Part shown: piece by piece, positions 53,580 through 56,195 of the stretch
Numbering within the stretch: position 1 is the first letter of the stretch
How the letters are laid out: each line of letters begins with the position of its first letter
Source of the DNA: Lactarius indigo
Taxonomy: Eukaryota > Basidiomycota > Agaricomycetes > Russulales > Russulaceae
DNA length: 56,195 bases
NCBI GenBank assembly: GCA_025766275.1
Contig: JAFKAC010000227.1
Span: 1 to 56,195 of the forward strand
Reading direction: 5' to 3'
Notes under the pieces: generated by a model
What the model was told of the DNA's origin: nothing
What the model saw: the letters and a program-made list of their open reading frames with translations, nothing else
Database searches by the model: none
Position numbers and translations under genes: made by a program

Positions 53580-55047
53580 GAGCTCTTTCGATGGTTATAG
53601 AGAGATTAGTGTTTGGAGAAATGAGTGGGGGACGAGGTAGGAAAACTTGTCTTTTTGAAGGGCGAAGGTGCCCATCTAGCCGCCGTTCATGTATTAGTCG
53701 TTATTGCCGCATCCCGACATCGGTCAGCGAGGCTCTTTGTGGCCAGTGTTACTTTAGTTTAGTGGTTGATTCGGTGGCCTATGTGGCGGGAGACGCGACC
53801 CCGGCTCTGAGTCTTCAGGATTTCTGCTAGGCACTACAATCGGAATAATATCACACAATATCGGAGAAATCTGCGATGAATGGCACCCTTCCTGAGTCAA
53901 AACACTAGACAAGCACGGGGGTTAACAAGCCGCAGCGCCAGCGCAGTGTACATGAAGTCAAAGAGCCCGCGTTGTCCGGATGATGGATGCCAGCAGGTAC
54001 ACCAACGGATGAAAGCTGTGACTCATACTAAAATTGCTTCAGGACCACAGCAAAGGTCATCCGATTGAAGTATGCTGCCAGAACAGCACATTCGTGCAAG
54101 AAAGCTAAAAACACCGGACGGTGCGACTTTTTCACGCAATCTACGTGGATAGTTGGAATGAAGTTGAGTGGTATTTGGCTCAGAATTTTTCGGCCTCATA
54201 GAAACGCCACTAAAAATACCATTTGGTAGGTTGGGTCCGTAGCGTCGGACAGTCTACACCTTTGGTTGCGGGGCTTCAACGGTGCCAGAACCAGGTAATT
54301 GGGTCTTTAGGTATGGAAAGCCTTTTAAGCATGCCTCTGCGTCTTGAGTAGACTCAGAGCCATAAACCAGGAACGCCACTAGCACAGACATAGCTCTAGT
54401 GGATGCCGTCGCCGAACGGAGCCAGTTACTTGGATATGAAGGCAAAAATGACATTAATCCCAGTGCGCCGCTGCCCTCCGCGGTGTATGGCCACGGCCAT
54501 TACTGTAAACAAAAAGAAGAGGACTAAAAACGTCAGAGACACCGAGTGATGCATCAGTTAGGGGACTGGCAAATGATGTGCTTCAAGTTGAACTCCGTGC
54601 TGTGCCAAAGGAAGGTTGTATGCGTGCGCGCTTGATAAGAGAACGCCCCGGAATACACTGGCGCTCGGCCGGAATCGGTCCGTTATCACATGGTCAGGGA
54701 AGGAGTACTGTACAGAGCAATGACACAGTTACTAACAGGTGAATAGCACTGAGGTGGTCTTGGAACGACCAAGAGCCAGTGTCGTATTTAGTTGCTGGCA
54801 TAGCACTTTTCGTGAACCGGTGATTAGTAACCCCCGCGCCAGAGTTGCCAGTGGAGTGGAAGATGAGGGGTTTGCCTGTTAAAGTGGCACGTATGAGCTG
54901 GGGTGTGGATTCAAGTTTACCGCTCACCGCGGAACTGTTAAAATCCTGGATGGGGGCGGACCACGGCCCGGAGTCGGGCGCCGTGGGGCACTCACTAATC
55001 ATGATGATCGAACGTGAACGCTTTGGTTTCCATCTCATACCGTAACT
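53580..55047. other. Intergenic region before phospholipase D
   Basis: Minus frames 54454-54254 and 55149-54694 are the longest but have no recognised domain. The second runs into the start of the PLD gene on the other strand. The last few hundred bases serve as PLD promoter. Confidence 0.4.
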
Positions 55048-56195
55048 ATGTCGCTTTTTACTCAAATCATAGACCACCTCCCTGAAAACGTACAAGGCAG
55101 AGCACGTACGCTCGCAGCGTCGATAGATCGCGTCCCAGAAGGTATACAACGTACAGAGGACACAATCATAGGTCCGCCTTTGTTTTCGACTCTTAATTTA
55201 CTGCTCTCTGACTTACTGACTTCAGGGCTTTTGAACCCGAATAGTGAGATTCAGTTTGCATCCGGCTCGTATATACCTTTTAACATTCCAATAGGAAGAC
55301 ACGAAACCCCTGATGCCAAGATCCATGACGAAATACGTGCAGAAATTAACGCAGGTCACCGCTTTGGAAGCTTTGCGAACGAGAGGGCTCAGAATGCCGT
55401 GAAATGGTGTGTGGTCCTCTATACGTAGTTGCCGTTGTATTCCTATCGGGATCTTTGCAGGCACATTGATGGTCATGACTACTTTTATGCACTCTCTGAG
55501 ATGCTCGACAGTGCCCGAGAGTGTATCTTTATCCTGGTATGAGTTCTTTCTACTCATTCCTCATCGTTTGTGTGACGCCTAGTGAAGGACTGGTGGTTGA
55601 CCCCAGAGCTCTATCTACGTCGTCCGCCTGCATACCATCCGGAGTGGCGTCTCGACAGGATCCTCAAGCGCAAAGCCGAGCAAGGCGTGAAGATCTACGT
55701 CATCGTTTATAAAGAGGTACGGTTAACTAGCCTATCTTTCATCGGCTGCTCTAATGGCCAGTAGGTGACCCAAACTATGAGTATGAGTTCTTCACATACC
55801 AAGGTAAGCCACCCTGGTCTCTGTCAGATGTGTGCGTGCTCACCACCGTTGTATTTAAGAAAGCTCTCGAGGCCCTTCACCCCAATATTGCGTGCATGCG
55901 CCACCCGGATCATATCGGGTCCAAAGGTGCTTCTCTTTATTGATATCATTTAGCGCGGCTGATATACCGATCTGGCAGATAATGTCGAGTTTTGGTCCCA
56001 CCACGAGAAAGTTGTAGTTGTTGACAATCATCGCGCATGCATTGGCGGGCTCGACATTTGTTTTGGTCGCTGGGACACACAGAATCATCCGCTTGCCGAC
56101 GCACATCCGACAGATTTTTCGCGTACCCTCTTTCCTGGCCAGGACTACAACAATGCCCGCATCTTGGACTTCCAGAACGTTTGCAACTACGTGAG
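55048..56195 (+). CDS. Phospholipase D, 5' part (gene leaves the window)
   Basis: Exons: 55048-55406, 55461-55536, 55588-55716, 55765-55803, 55860-55926 and 55979 to beyond 56195. The N-terminal region is followed by HIDGHDYFYALSEMLDSA and DWWLTPELYLRRPP, typical of the first PLD domain of fungal and animal phospholipase D. The first HKD motif is HHEKVVVVDNHRACIGGLD, with catalytic His and Lys (His-x-Lys-x4-Asp). The enzyme hydrolyses phosphatidylcholine to phosphatidic acid and choline at membranes. The second HKD motif lies outside the window. The N-terminus here is short and lacks an obvious PX or PH domain. Confidence 0.9.

Noticed and set aside
54694..55149. Minus-strand gene overlapping the phospholipase D start
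   Set aside because: No domain or splice partner, and it overlaps the well-supported first exon of PLD on the other strand.

Overview
The window is genomic DNA of a filamentous basidiomycete, most likely an Agaricomycete. Genes are split by short introns (about 42-65 bp) with GTRNGT donors, CTRAY-like branch sites and YAG acceptors. The gene content also fits: a Crinkler-type protein, a UbiA-family prenyltransferase, a fungal quinate/sugar-type MFS permease, a TatD-family Scn1-like protein, PCNA, and phospholipase D.

Left part (1-20.4 kb) is repeat-dominated and has no intact host gene. It holds an A/C-rich minus-strand ORF chain of unknown origin (1-2967). A 6.1-kb Ty1/copia element follows (3160-9292), with 533-bp LTRs differing at one base and a 5-bp target duplication. 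Next are a 980-bp hAT-like non-autonomous DNA element with 8-bp TSD (9464-10443), low-complexity DNA, a diverged solo LTR remnant (12945-13330), a perfect 195-bp-arm palindrome (13491-13909) abutting telomere-like repeats, and a 23-copy 68-bp satellite (14195-15755). The main discovery lies just beyond: a 1.5-kb block (about 16.05-17.5 kb) of strongly structured, non-coding sequence with three type I hammerhead self-cleaving ribozymes in the same orientation. All three have the CUGAUGA box, the GAAA box, a CUU cleavage triplet and an 11-12-bp stem I preserved by compensatory changes. The combination of palindrome, telomere-like motif, satellite and ribozyme array resembles a subtelomeric or retroelement-derived locus, but no reverse transcriptase is visible next to it.

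Middle part (20.4-44.3 kb) is genic: a Crinkler-like pseudokinase (minus), a decayed unknown gene (22.8-24.8 kb), a secreted FAD-linked oxidase (minus, 10 exons), a 3.3-kb gene-poor gap, a 1323-aa low-complexity protein with WDDD-type repeats that may be Byr4/Bfa1-like, a TatD/Scn1-like hydrolase (minus), PCNA with a roughly 100-residue charged insertion, a 727-aa helical protein of unknown function, and a UbiA-family membrane transferase (minus).

Right part (44.9-56.2 kb) has an MFS permease (minus), a gene-poor stretch containing an inverted pair of duplicated small genes broken in different ways, and the 5' part of a phospholipase D gene running off the window. The replication and cell-cycle genes are housekeeping. 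UbiA plus MFS could be a small metabolic pair, but nothing in the sequence proves it. Exon coordinates were derived by hand from splice-site consensus and frame continuity, so they are predictions.
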